In this document: one piece after another, positions 10,005 through 21,215 of the stretch
How the letters are laid out: the number at the start of each line of letters is the position of its first letter
Numbering within the stretch: the stretch's first letter is position 1
From: Trichosporon coremiiforme
Taxonomy: Eukaryota; Basidiomycota; Tremellomycetes; Trichosporonales; Trichosporonaceae
Reading direction: 5' to 3'
Assembly: GCA_039545355.1 (NCBI GenBank)
Contig: BCJJ01000023.1
Location: forward strand, 497,362-561,361
DNA length: 64,000 bases
The notes under the pieces: generated by a model
Seen by the model: only the letters and a program-made list of their open reading frames with translations
Database searches by the model: none
Told to the model about the DNA's origin: nothing
Program-made: the position numbers and the translations under genes

Positions 10005-11998
10005 ATGAGCGACGACGGCCAGCGAACCCCGGTCGAGAACGACCCCGAAGTCGCCGCTGAGGAGATCGAGCTCGAGTTTGACGACCCGGAGCTTTACCAC
10101 GATATCGCCCACGCGCACAGCGAGGATGCGTCCGAGGCGCACAAGCTGCTCCGTTCTTACATCGGACAGAAGCATCAGGAGCAGGAGGAGACTGTGTAAG
10201 TGCGCGCCGCCTTTCGCCCGACAACGAGAGGCAATGTCATCGGTTGCGGTTGACAAAGCTACGCCGTTTACTTCAAGCTGACGCCAGCCCCGGTGTTCTC
10301 CACCCTGGAGCGACCGGTGTCATCTACTGCACCGACCGCGCGATGGCGAACGGCTTTTCGTACGCGTCCAAGACGGACTGGAGCAACATGGGCCAGGGCG
10401 CACCGGAGACTGGCCCCCTGCCTGGAGCCTCTCCGCGACCGGAAGGCATCGACTTCAATGACTACGACTGCGACATCCACGAGTACGCGCCCACGGTGGG
10501 GATCAAGGCTCTGCGCGCGGCCGTTGCGGTAAGTGTCTTCCAGAAGCCCAATCAGCCATCGCTGTCTTATCTGGAGGCTCGTGATCTGTGGCTCGTGATC
10601 CGCCCCCGGCGAGGCTCGTGACATTAAGGTGTTGCGCTCCGCATCCGTGACCGCACGGTTGCGTGCGTTGATCCGCGCAAAGCTGGGCAATGGAGTACCT
10701 GTAGCTGACCCCAGAACCTGTACAACGTCGAGTACCGTCAGGGCAAGGACTCGAAGTACACGTACGAGAACGTGTGCATCGTGCCCGGTGGCCGTGCCGG
10801 AATGTCTCGTGTGGCGGCGGGTGAGTCTGAACTGAAGAACGGAGGTCTCCCTCGCACTTGTTCCTCCGTTCCTGTCCCAGCGACAAACGTGTTGCCCAAA
10901 TACCAAACGACGCTAACCCGCACAGTCATCGGCGACGTTTACTGTGGCTACCAGATCCCCGAGTACACGACCTACTCCGAGGTGCTGTCGGTGTTCAAGC
11001 GTCTGCTTCCCATCCCGACCGCGCTCGAGGCACAGGATGACTACAAGCTTAACATCACCGAGCTGAAGAAGGCGGCCAAGATCCTGTCGCTCAGTGTTAT
11101 CGTCGCCTCCAACCCCCGCAACCCGACTGGCCAGGTCATTCAAGGCGACGATCTTAAGGAGCTCGTCCGCATGGGAGACGGCAACACTACGTGGGTTACA
11201 TGCTGCTCTCTGGTGTGCTAACCCTCAGCATCGTTCTCGACGAGTTCTACAGCTGGTACTGCTACCATGACGACCCGAATATGCTGGGCAAGTCGATCTC
11301 TGGTGCCGAGCACGTGAACAATGTAAATGAGGACGCGGTCGTGATCATCGACGGACTGACGAAGGGTTTCCGTCTCCCCGGCTGGCGCGTGTGCTGGGTG
11401 CTCGGACCGAAGAACCTGATCTCGGCCATCTCCCAGTCCGGTTCCTTCCTGGACGGCGGCGCGTCGCACCCGATGCAGATAATGGCGCTGCCGCTCGTCG
11501 ACCCGAAGCGTGTCATGCAGGACAAGATTGCGCTGCAGACGCACTTCCGCGAGAAGCGCGACCACGTCCTCGCCCGTCTCGATGCTATGGGACTGCCCGT
11601 CCGCGTCCCGCCCCACGCGACGTTCTACATTTGGCTCGACCTCTCGCCGCTCCCCGCACCCCTCAACAACGGCCTCACCTTCTTCGAGGAGCTGCTCAAG
11701 GAGAAGGTCATCTGTGTCCCTGGCCTGTTCTTCGACATCAACCCGGCCAAGCGAGTGAGTCGTGCTCCCAGCTGATCGAGGTTGCAGAGCTAACGTACAG
11801 CGCAACCTGTTCGAGTCGCCGTGCCACCACTTTATCCGCCTCTCGTTCGGCCCGCCGATGGAGGTCCTCGACCGCGGCCTCGACGGCATGGAGCGCCTCG
11901 TCAAGCGCCACCTGGACAAGGAGCACCGCGCGGGCGAGTACGCCCAGTCGCCCACGACCTCCCGTTTCCCCGGTATCGACCACGGTGACCACCTCTAA
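10005..11998 (+). CDS. PLP-dependent aminotransferase, class I/II
   Basis: Six exons (10005-10195, 10288-10528, 10716-10820, 10926-11190, 11229-11754, 11801-11998) keep phase throughout and give about 508 aa. Fold-type I motifs appear in order: the VCIVPGGRAGM loop that contacts the cofactor phosphate, NPRNPTG, DEFYSWY with the Asp and Tyr that hold the PLP ring, and GLTKGFRLPGWRVCW with the Schiff-base Lys. Near the end, HHFIRLSFG supplies the substrate-carboxylate Arg. The N-terminal 60 residues are acidic and have no targeting signal that I recognise. The substrate cannot be told from sequence alone; aromatic or branched-chain transaminase and ACC-synthase-like roles are all possible. Confidence 0.85.
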
Positions 11999-13401
11999 AG
12001 CACCCTTTCTCTTCATCCAATTTCAAGACTGACCTCAGCGATAGAAGCGAAACGAACTCGACGTATTTGTTTGTGGGAAACAGACAGGCCGCGAAACGAG
12101 CCGATCCCATCACTTTCGTAGCTTTCCTATCTTTCACATCTACCAGTAGCATGCAGTTTATTCCGAATTACGCACCCGGTGCCTCTGATCACTGAAGCTT
12201 CAGGCTTGTTCTCTTCCAGTGCGCACGAAGCTCTGCTGCCGCTCGGAGCTCGGCGCTCGGACCCGTTCCGGCAAGTCGGTCCAGGCGTCATGTGTCACTG
12301 GCCGTCTTCGAGGTGACTGCGCGCTCACGAGGCGTCGTTTCGTCCATTTTCGTCCATCTTGCGTGAGTCGAGGGAGTCGAGGCCTGGAGTGTACTCTCCG
12401 CTCGCTGCGATGGCGCCTGAACGTCATGGCGTACTCGACATTGCCAGTGCACGTAAAACTCGGGCTCTCAGGACTTCTGTGCCACACCTCTGGGCTCTCC
12501 CCTCCCTTCCCTCACTGACCCCATGTCACCTGACTGCAATGAAGTCTACGCAGTGTCGTATGTTAATCTGCCCGAATCGTTGAACAAGAAGACGATCGCA
12601 CAGCTGACGACGAAGCTCTACGATCGCAGTCTCATTACAGGTCCAGAAGAAGGAATCGGACCGTTGTACCTAAGGCACAGCGATCATGCTCCCGACGTTT
12701 AATATGGGAGCGCTGGGACGTGCCTGAGTCTGTCCGTACGTCTTGCGTTGCGTCGACGCCTCCCAGTCCGGCTCGCACAGTTCAGAGCGGAGGACGAGGG
12801 GTCCGGGGCGGCTTGCGGAATGTGACTGCCTCGTAGCAGGTAGCTCGAAATGACAAACGTTGCTCTCGACGTTCATTCTGTGATGAGATGATGTAATGGG
12901 TGGTGGGTGTACGGTAAGACTGGATCTGGTGTGTATCCGCTGCTGCTCGAGACGCTCACGTTCCACGACGGGTATCGTTGCTATGTCTTGTTGCTCGTCG
13001 GTCCGGGTGATGGCCCGGTGGCCCTGTTGAATAGAGTGTCCGGTGTGCCCGGTGTGCCCGGTCAGGTTTCAGAGTTCAGGATTACGACACAGGCCACTCC
13101 GTGTTCTCCCTGTACACTCCCGGGCCACACTCGTTCGTACCTCGTTCTCTCTCCTCTCTCGTCTCTCTCTCAGCATCGACCATCTGCTTCACCCAGACGC
13201 CAATACCTGACCAACTTGACGCCACCCCACGCCACCCCACGCTATCTTTCTCTTTCATCTCATTCATTCATTCATCATCATCATCATCTACTACTCCGAG
13301 CGGATCTACCGCTATCCCACCGACCCACCGAGCCCGACGCCCTCTCTGCCCTGATCCACTTAACTTGACCGACTGACCGACCGACACCACCGCGAGACGT
13401 C
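11999..13401. other. Intergenic region, with CATT/CAT microsatellite in the downstream leader
   Basis: This 1.4-kb spacer holds no supportable gene. The last 250 bp before the ATG at 13402 are C/T-rich, and at about 13261-13289 they contain a CATT repeat that runs into a CAT repeat. A short GGTGTGCCC duplication sits at about 13039-13058. Confidence 0.5.
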
Positions 13402-14488
13402 ATGCCGCCCAAGCGTCCCCCTCCCCTCCCCCGAAGCCTGTTCACGGGCGAGGGTCCGCTTTCTCCTGGTAAGCTGTCTGTTTGGCCGTCCGAGCTAACG
13501 CCAGGTATGGCGCCGCAGCCGCCGAGTCCGTCAACGGTGCACCCGGACCGCCTAGTCGACGCGCATAACTCGGGCTCCTTCCTCCAGCTCCAGAAGGGCG
13601 ACCCCAAGGTCGTCCCCCCGCTGACTGCGAGTGTGGCCGTTGCAGTCGACAGAAGGCCGATCGCGCTCGTCGGCCTGGCCGCGCCTGACGGGTGAGTCTG
13701 GCCACCACACGTTCTACCATCACGAACGTTGCCTGCTCGAAAAGGACAAGCTGACGCCAGGTCCGCGAAAATGGGCAAGCAGGTCGTGTCCCCGGCGCTC
13801 CTGTTCTCTGAGACTGCGGCCGAGGCACCGACACCCCAGAGCTCTCTGCCCGCCATCGACGTCGTCATTCCGCAGACGAAGCCCCTGACTGATGCGCTGT
13901 GGGACAAGCTCGACGACGTCGTGAACCGTATCGACGGAGGGTGGGGAAAGGTCGAGAAGGAGGCTGCGGAGGGGACTGATGGACGCAAGATCCTCGTTGG
14001 TGCGTAACTATGCGCGAGCTGTCGACGGTTGGAAAGAAAGCTGACGTACAGCCGGTCTCCTGCCCCCGCCGCTGACGCTCAACTCGAGCAAGCTGCAGAA
14101 CGACGCCGCATACGTGACGCACATGACGCGGTTGACGCAGCTGTCCCTCCACTCGGACGTGGTGCTGAAGGCCCTCCCGCCCGTGATCGACACGACGGTA
14201 GCCAGTGAGCCGTGGTGGGAGGACGAGCGCGAGCTCGCGCGCGTCGTGAAGATGTACGTCGCGCCTGCCATCGAGACCTTCGGCACGCACCGGATCGTCT
14301 TTGGCTCGATTCCCGCGGCGGCGTCAGCCGGCGACGTCAGTAAGGAGGACGGCGTGATTGTGCCCATTTCGGGAGAGAAGTGGTACGCGCTGTTCCGCCA
14401 GTGTGTCGCCGAGCTCGGCGAGGACAGGCACGCCATGACGGACATCATGGCCGCGAACGCGGAGCGGCTCTACGCGCTGCAGCAGTAG
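13402..14488 (+). CDS. Amidohydrolase-2-like protein with altered catalytic motif
   Basis: Four exons (13402-13468, 13505-13691, 13761-13999, 14052-14488) join in phase into 309 aa. The C-terminal half resembles the last strands of the metal-dependent TIM-barrel hydrolases (amidohydrolase 2). FGTHRIVFGS aligns with the family's FGxxRxxFGSDWP, and MAANAERLYAL with the terminal GNAxRLYxL helix. The Asp of GSDWP, a metal and proton-transfer residue, is absent here (GSIPAA). The N-terminal half is Pro-rich and shows no HxH metal site. It is therefore probably a non-catalytic relative or a strongly diverged enzyme. The family call rests mainly on the C-terminal 60 residues. Confidence 0.5.
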
Positions 14489-14819
14489 TTGTATGTTTTC
14501 TCATCTTTATGTATAGACTACTTTGGACCTTCGGACGCTGTGAATGTGACTTGCTTTTGCTTGCTGCTGCCCATTGCATTGCATGCAACTCTCCGTCATG
14601 ATCGAGGTCGTGGTGACTCCCAGCGCAGCCTTAGTCACAGCGAGACCACGTGACAATGACGCAAGTGCCTGTGCCACGTCAAGCCAACTTTGAGCGCACC
14701 GCTACATGCCGTGGCAGTGCGGAGTCGACGCGTCGAGCGGGCTGCTGGCTGTTGGCCAGTGGTTGAGTCATGACAAGCCGTCAACATTTGTTGACACCTT
14801 ACACTCCCTATACCCAACC
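14489..14819. promoter_or_regulatory. Short spacer upstream of STE24
   Basis: This 331-bp spacer lies between an upstream stop and the STE24 ATG. It contains a CACGTG at 14647-14652. Nothing else is recognised. Confidence 0.4.
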
Positions 14820-16439
14820 ATGACGATCATCGGCGCCATTGACAGCGTCATCACGCGCCTCGCGGATGCGGCCGACAACGTCCTGATTCCTTACAAGAGC
14901 ATCGCCGTCGGGCTGCTCGTCGCCCAGACCGCTTTCGAGCTGTACATTATGTGAGTGGCCTCAATGGCGAAGCGGCGGGCAGCTTCAGCAAGGTGTCAGC
15001 ACACAGCTGTCGGCTCCAGCAACCTGTCGTCCTCTTCAGCCCGTCCCCCAAAGCTCGTCAAGTTGACAACCCAGCCGCCGCCAGCTGCCATGCTACTCCC
15101 GCCCGCTCCCTCCCCCCGAGCTCAAGAACCACATGACACCGGAAAAGTACAAGAAGGCGCAAGCGTACTCGCGCGACAAGACGTACTACTCGATTGCGCA
15201 GCACATCTTCTCCTTCTTCCAGTCACTCATCTTCATCAAAGGCGGGTACCTCTGGACGTGGAACTTTGCGGGGCGTATCATGGACGCGTTCGGCATCAGC
15301 CATGACCGCATGGTGAGTTGCACCGAGCTACGATCGTCGCCAAGTCGCAAGCTGATGTACAGATCACCTACACACTCATTTGGACCGTTGTGACGACGCT
15401 CATTTCTGGCGCTCTCAGCCTGCCCTGGTCGTACTACTACACTTTCGTGCTTGAGGAGAAGCACGGGTTCAACAAGCAGACGCCCAAGCTCTTCTTCATG
15501 GACACGGTCAAGACGTACTCGCTCATCGCCGTGCTTGGCCTTCCCGTGCTCGCAGGCTTCCTCAAGATCTTCGACTGGGCCGGCAAGGCGTTCATTCCGT
15601 GGCTGATGCTGTTCGTGATCGCGGTGCAGCTCGTGCTGCAGGTCATCTTCCCGCTCTGGATCCAGCCGCTGTTCAACAAGTTCACGCCCCTCCCAGACGG
15701 AGAGGTACGCTCCCGTGTCGAGGCGCTCGCGACCAAGCTGCACTTCCCGCTGAAGCACCTGTTCATGATTGACGGGTCGAAGCGCTCGTCCCACTCGAAC
15801 GCGTACTTCTACGGCCTGCCGTGGTCGAAGCAGATTGTCATCTACGACACGCTGATGGACAAGTCTTCGCCGGCCGAGGTCGAGGCCGTCCTCGCCCACG
15901 AGCTCGGACACTGGTACTACAGCCACCCGATGCGGCTCATGCTCATCGCGCAGGCGCATCTGCTGTTCACCTTGGCCGTGTTCTCCGTGTTCATCGGGAA
16001 CAAGGCGCTGTTCGCCAGCTTCGGGTTCGACCCTGCGCTCGCTGTCGGACCCCCTCGCGCAGTCTGCATCGGGTTCACGCTGTACCAGCTCCTGTTCGGT
16101 CCGATCGACACGTTCGTCCAGTTCGCCATGAACAGCCGCACGCGCAAGTACGAGTACCAGGCCGATGCGTTTGCGGTGCAGCTCGGCACCAAGTCTGACC
16201 TCAAGACGGCCCTCATCAAGCTCCACGTCGAGAACCTCTCGAGCCCCCACAGCGACAAGCTCTACTCCATGTACCACCACTCGCACCCGACCCTGCCGGA
16301 GCGCCTCCGCGCCATGGACGAGTACACGGGTGGCACTTGGCTCGAGCCCAAGGCGCAGCACCCCGCTCGTCTCGCGACGACCGAGCAGAAGAAAGGGGAG
16401 GACCGCGAGCGCGAGATCGAAGAGAAGAAGGAGCTCTAG
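14820..16439 (+). CDS. STE24: CAAX prenyl endopeptidase Ste24 (M48 zinc protease)
   Basis: Exons 14820-14950, 15075-15312 and 15363-16439 give about 481 aa, near the fungal norm of roughly 450. The zinc-binding motif is HELGH (in VLAHELGHWYYSHP), the third ligand Glu is in the later KYEYQADAF segment, and several long membrane helices surround them. The enzyme cleaves prenylated CAAX proteins such as mating pheromone precursors at the ER/nuclear envelope. The first intron is set by reading through to the PPPELKNHM segment that the family has after the first membrane helix. The C-terminal tail is highly charged (KK/RERE...KKEL). Confidence 0.95.
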
Positions 16440-16546
16440 TGTACCCCTTCGGAACAGTGTAGCAATAGTTTCAGTATGCAACACATGAACATTGCAGGTT
16501 AGAGAGGCATAGGTCTAGTCTAGGTCGCATCGATACACGACTCATT

Positions 16547-16987
16547 TTACACGTAAACGCCAACAGTGCAGAACAGGGCGACTGCTCCGGCACCGGCGAG
16601 GAATGCGGCGAGGAGCGCGACGCCGAGCTCCTGGGCGGGGGCCTTGGACAGACTGATGTCAGCTTAGCGTCCCGTGTCAGAAAGCTGGTGGCCATGAAGT
16701 AGAGAAGGCGGTCGAACTTGCCAGAGTTGATTGGCTGGCGCGCGAGTTCCCGAATTTCAAGCAGCCGCAGATGCAAAAGCCCAGGCGGCAGCCCTGCTAA
16801 TGCTTCAGCGCACTCACGTAGTAAGGAAGAAGGTGAGCGAGAACGCAGCGAGCAGCGCAACGAGGGCAATGGTCGGGAGCGCCTCGACTGAGATGAGCGG
16901 GGAGAACGCCGGGAGCGTCTTGAACGACTCCTTTCTGTCAGCTCATCTGGACACCGACAAGCTCACCTTGACCTCGACGTATGTCAT
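16547..16987 (-). CDS. OST5: Oligosaccharyltransferase subunit Ost5/TMEM258
   Basis: Three exons (16967-16987, 16818-16930, 16547-16652) give 79 aa, the size of TMEM258. It has the family pattern of MTY at the start, SFKTLPAFSPLIS before the first membrane helix, a short loop, a second helix, and a final VGVYV. The protein is a small stabilising subunit of the ER N-glycosylation complex. The first intron acceptor is read as AAAG rather than CAG, because only that keeps the frame. The second intron is 165 nt. The gene is too short and broken to appear as a continuous frame. The 5' end faces PAN2. Confidence 0.85.
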
Positions 16988-17440
16988 GGTAGTTGCGGAT
17001 GAAGCAGCTTGCTGTCAGGGGGACGGACGCCTCAAGTGATGGCGACGACGTAACGTGGCAACAACATGAGCGGTGGACGCGTCGGAATGCCTCCGCTAAT
17101 GCCTGGCGGTGGGCCGATTAGGTGGACGTCATAATCGGGAGGGTAACGTCGGCTCAAATGGGGGATGCGGAATCCTTGGACCGTGTGACGCGCGCGTCTC
17201 TTGTGTCTGTCTTGACTTTATCTTTTTGTCCCTTATCCCTCTGCTACGAGCCATCGACATCTCTTGCCGGCAGCAGCGACAATCCGACACTCACGGCTAC
17301 ACGGCCCTTCCCCCCGACCCCTTCACCCGACCCCTTCGCCCCCTCAACGGCTCCCCTCCTCCCTCGCCTCCCGACTCCCCGCCTCCCCTCACTCCCGCCC
17401 CGCTCGCTCCCCTCCACCAACGCGACCCGGTCATGCCACG
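16988..17440. promoter_or_regulatory. Divergent promoter region OST5 / PAN2
   Basis: This 453-bp spacer lies between facing-away start codons. The last 150 bp before PAN2 are C-rich on the + strand, like the leaders of other genes here. No specific site is identified. Confidence 0.5.
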
Positions 17441-20400
17441 ATGAGCAGCTACAACCCCTTATCCTTGTTCCCTCTGCCTCCGCAGGTCAGCGACCCGAAG
17501 CCGGTCCCGAGTGCGCTCGCCGTCGATGCGTTCTCGGACATGCTGTGGGTCGGCTCGTCTGGCGGGATCGTGTCTGCGTTCGTGAACCCATTAACCTTGA
17601 CGCGCAACGTGCAGTTCCCGGCTCACGGGGGCACCGCAGCGTCAGGCAAGAAGTTCACGGGCAACCTGCACGGCCTGCAGAGCGGTGTTCGCCAGATCCG
17701 GCTCACGGACCGGGAGATCTGGACGCTGACTGACGGCGGTATGAGCGGGCGGAAACGCGGGGGCGCACCGCGCTGGAGCGTCTCGGACCCGACGCGGAGC
17801 TTGCGCGCCATGGCGCCGAGCCCGACGAACTCCCACGAGGTCCTCGCCGGCGGGACGGGGCAGATGATCCTCGTGAACAACGCGAGGGGAGAGATCGTCC
17901 GGCACTTCGAGAGCCCCGGCACCGTCGTGCACCTCGGCACGAACCAGGAGCGTATGGTTGTGAGCGCCTCGGGCTCGGGGCAGGTCAGCCTCCTCGATCC
18001 CCGGCTCGGGTTCCGCCAGGCGACCAAGGTGACCCCGGTGCAGGCGCACACGGGCGGAATGAGCGGGGCAGACTGCCAGAACAACCTCGTCGCGACCTGG
18101 GGATGGACGCACATGCAGGGCCATCCTGTGCCGGACCCGTTAGTCCGGCTGTACGACATCAGGACGCTCCGCGCCCTCCCGCCGATCAGCTTTGCGAGCG
18201 GGCCCTCGTTCGTGCTCCTGAATCCCAGCGACTCAAGCAAGATGGTCATCGCGGGACAGCAGGGCATGATCCAGAGCCATGACATGAGCACGGGGCAGAA
18301 CGAGTTCCAGCAGCTCGACATCAACTCCTTCATCACGTCCATGGCGCTGTCGCCTCATGGTGACTATCTTGTCTTCGGCGACGGGGACGGGCAGCTGCAC
18401 CTCTGGACGACGCACGACGTGGGCGAGGGCGCCGAGCTCGACGCAAACGGCAACCTCGTCCTCCCCACTTTCAACGGGTACGACGGGGTCAAGCCCGAGT
18501 GGCCGGATGCGGTCGAGCCCCCGCCCCCGATTCGCTGGGACGACACAACTCCGCTCAACCTCCTCGGCATGCCGTACTACGAGGATCCGCTGCTGTCCAA
18601 CTTTCCGACGATCGATTACGCGACGGTGTACTCGCCCTTCTTCAACCCGCCCGAACCTATCCCGAACACGGTCCTCAATTCGCTCAACTACCAGGACTTT
18701 ATCGGGTACGGCCAGCTACCCAAGGATCACAAGGGGAAGCGGTACCAGCTCACGGCGCGGACCGGCGCCGGCAAACTCGCGCTCGGCAAGGGTGCACTCG
18801 GCTCGCGGCGCGAGAGCGAGCCCCGCTTCCGCTCCGATAAGGACAGGAAGAGACATCCCCCGCCCGAGATTGAGGAGGAGGCGACGATAGGCGGAACTCC
18901 CAAGTACTATCGCAAGGTGGAGATCAAGTACAGTCGCTTCGGTGTTGAGGATTTCGACTTTGCGTTCTACAACCGGACAACCTACAGCGGTCTTGAGACG
19001 GACATCGTGAACAGCTACACGAACGCTTTGCTGCAGGCTTTGCACTACTCTGCGCCTGTGCGCGCAGTCGCCAAGGCGCACATCTGCGTCGAGTGCCAGA
19101 AGGAGAACTGCCTGCTGTGCGAGGCCGGCTTCCTGTTTAGGATGCTGGAAGACGCGAAGGGGACCAACTGCCAGGCGTCCAACTTCAGCCGCGCGTTCAG
19201 CGCGACGCCGCAGGCCTCCGCCCTCGGCCTCATGGACAGCGACAAGGCGCCGCACACCCCGAGCACGCTGATCCAGAACTTCAACCGCTGGCTCCTGTCG
19301 ACGTTCACAACCGAGGCCGTCGTCGACGGGCAGTCGTTCCAGATGCGCCCGAGTCTCGACAAACTCTCCCTCGACGCGGCGAGCTCGACGAGCAGCACAA
19401 GCGCCATCAACCAGGTCCTCGGCGTCGACGTCAAGACCACCAACACGTGCCTATCTTGCAAGCACGTGTCGGTGCGCGCGTCGACGCTCCAGGCCATCGA
19501 CCTTGCGTACCCGCGTAAGCCGACGAGTGCGACGCCGTTCCCGGAATCTCTCAGGAACGCCATCATCAAGAGCTCGAGCACGAAAGCGTCTTGCAGCAAC
19601 TGCAAGGCGTTTGCCCCCCTCGACTCGAAGCGCGACCTAGCCTCGTCGCCGGAGGACAGCTTACCTCCAGTCCTGTCCGTCAACGCGATGGTGTCGACAC
19701 CCGAGCAGCTCGAAGTCTGGAAGGACCGCACCGAGGGCGGCAAAGTCAAGCACTACCTCCCGCCTCGGGTCGCGTTCCGGACCGACGAGAAGGGCGAAGT
19801 CGTCGCCTCGGCCGACGTCGAGGAGGGCCAGGGCGGCATCGTGTACGAGGTCAAGAGCGTCGTGGTGCAGGTCCAGACGGTACCCGACAAGCCGGCGCAC
19901 CTCATATCCTTTGTCAAGATGCCGCAGGAGGAGGACGAGGACGAGCCCAAGTGGATCATGTTCAACGACTTCCTCGTGCGCCCCGTGCGGGAAGACGAGG
20001 TCTTCACCTTCACCGAGAGCTGGAAGGTGCCCGCCGTTATCCTCCTGGAACGCACCGACGCCGCGAGCGTGCTGTCGTATGCGTCGCTGCCGACGCAGCT
20101 CGACCCGGGCGTGCTCTTCACGGACGCCAACATGGCGTGGCACAGGCGCAAGGACCTGATCAAGCACGAGGTGCTGTCGCGCGACGAGCAGCCCAAGCCG
20201 GGCACGCTGATTTCCATTGACGCAGAATTTGTAGCCCTGCAGAGCGAGGAGCTCGAGTTCCGCTCAGACGGGACGCGCAAGATGCTCCGCCCGTCGCACA
20301 TGTCGCTCGCTCGCGTGTCTGTGCTCCGCGGCCCCGGGTCCAAGGAGGCCGTCCCGTTCATCGACGACTACATCCGCACGACAGAGACGGTGCAGGACTA

Positions 20401-21100
20401 CCTCACCGAGTTCAGCGGTATCAAGGCCGGCGACCTGGACCCGAACCAGAGCGTGCACACGCTCGTGCCCCTCAAGGTGGCGTACAAGAAGCTCCGTCTG
20501 CTGGTCGACCTGGGGTGCGTGTTCATCGGCCACGGCCTGAGCAAGGACTTCCGCACGATCAACATCTTCGTGCCGCCCGACCAGGTCCTGGACACTGTGA
20601 ACCTGTACACGATCCCGGGGCGGAGTCGCAAGCTGTCGCTGCGATTCCTGACGTGGTTCCTGCTGAAAAAGGACATTCAGCAGAACGACCACGGCCACGA
20701 CTCGATCGAGGACGCACGCCACGCCTACCTCCTTTACAAGAAGTATGTCGAGTTCAAGGCCGAGGACCGCTTCGAGGACGTCATGGACGACATCTTCCAC
20801 GAGGGGCACAAGACGGGCTTCAAGCCCAAGAGCGAGAGCGAGAAGGCCGCTTCGGCCGCTGGATCGACCGCCGGGTCTGGGTCCGGGTCTACCGCCGTCA
20901 CGAGCCCGACCACGACGGTCGCCAGCTTCACGGCCGGCACGGGCGGGAGTTCCAGCGATGAGAGGAGTGCCACGCCGAACGCGTTCCCGCCCCTGACTGG
21001 ACGCAGAAAGGGAGGAGGACAGCACCAGCCCCCCTCGACTGCGAATCCGAGGGGCCAGTGGACGCCGTTCCAGAACACGGCCCAGCGGAGATGGCAGTAG
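17441..21100 (+). CDS. PAN2: PAN2, catalytic subunit of the PAN2-PAN3 deadenylase
   Basis: A single exon encodes 1219 aa. An N-terminal WD-type propeller (about 10-390) precedes a USP-like fold (about 500-880). In that fold the Cys-box is VNSYTNALLQAL with Ser where active USPs have Cys, so the domain is a pseudo-protease as in other PAN2 proteins. It also holds Cys pairs such as CVECQKENCLLC and CSNC. The RNase-D-type nuclease follows: Asp927 and Glu929 in ISIDAEFVAL, then FIGHGLSKDF, and HDSIEDARHAYLL with the last DEDD acid. The complex starts poly(A) shortening in the cytoplasm. The tail is Ser/Gly/Thr-rich. The ATG at 17441 is chosen over the longer open frame because the upstream part is a Pro-rich leader. 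Confidence 0.96.
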   Translation: MSSYNPLSLFPLPPQVSDPKPVPSALAVDAFSDMLWVGSSGGIVSAFVNPLTLTRNVQFPAHGGTAASGKKFTGNLHGLQSGVRQIRLTDREIWTLTDGGMSGRKRGGAPRWSVSDPTRSLRAMAPSPTNSHEVLAGGTGQMILVNNARGEIVRHFESPGTVVHLGTNQERMVVSASGSGQVSLLDPRLGFRQATKVTPVQAHTGGMSGADCQNNLVATWGWTHMQGHPVPDPLVRLYDIRTLRALPPISFASGPSFVLLNPSDSSKMVIAGQQGMIQSHDMSTGQNEFQQLDINSFITSMALSPHGDYLVFGDGDGQLHLWTTHDVGEGAELDANGNLVLPTFNGYDGVKPEWPDAVEPPPPIRWDDTTPLNLLGMPYYEDPLLSNFPTIDYATVYSPFFNPPEPIPNTVLNSLNYQDFIGYGQLPKDHKGKRYQLTARTGAGKLALGKGALGSRRESEPRFRSDKDRKRHPPPEIEEEATIGGTPKYYRKVEIKYSRFGVEDFDFAFYNRTTYSGLETDIVNSYTNALLQALHYSAPVRAVAKAHICVECQKENCLLCEAGFLFRMLEDAKGTNCQASNFSRAFSATPQASALGLMDSDKAPHTPSTLIQNFNRWLLSTFTTEAVVDGQSFQMRPSLDKLSLDAASSTSSTSAINQVLGVDVKTTNTCLSCKHVSVRASTLQAIDLAYPRKPTSATPFPESLRNAIIKSSSTKASCSNCKAFAPLDSKRDLASSPEDSLPPVLSVNAMVSTPEQLEVWKDRTEGGKVKHYLPPRVAFRTDEKGEVVASADVEEGQGGIVYEVKSVVVQVQTVPDKPAHLISFVKMPQEEDEDEPKWIMFNDFLVRPVREDEVFTFTESWKVPAVILLERTDAASVLSYASLPTQLDPGVLFTDANMAWHRRKDLIKHEVLSRDEQPKPGTLISIDAEFVALQSEELEFRSDGTRKMLRPSHMSLARVSVLRGPGSKEAVPFIDDYIRTTETVQDYLTEFSGIKAGDLDPNQSVHTLVPLKVAYKKLRLLVDLGCVFIGHGLSKDFRTINIFVPPDQVLDTVNLYTIPGRSRKLSLRFLTWFLLKKDIQQNDHGHDSIEDARHAYLLYKKYVEFKAEDRFEDVMDDIFHEGHKTGFKPKSESEKAASAAGSTAGSGSGSTAVTSPTTTVASFTAGTGGSSSDERSATPNAFPPLTGRRKGGGQHQPPSTANPRGQWTPFQNTAQRRWQ

Positions 21101-21215
21101 CCGTGAAGCGTTAAGAGATCAATATTCCTGTTGTAGTACTGCAGCCTGCATGCACCGCTTGCTGATAGCTAAACATACATAATACATCTAACATGTTGCA
21201 CCACCCGCCCGCCTA

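Noticed and set aside
15186..16484. 432-codon open frame on the minus strand
   Set aside because: Antisense of STE24 exon 3; composition is Arg/Glu/Val-rich with no domain.
16658..16817. Possible extra exon inside OST5 intron 2 (encoding GKFDRLLYFMATSF)
   Set aside because: No usable donor follows it, and skipping it rebuilds the exact 79-residue family length.
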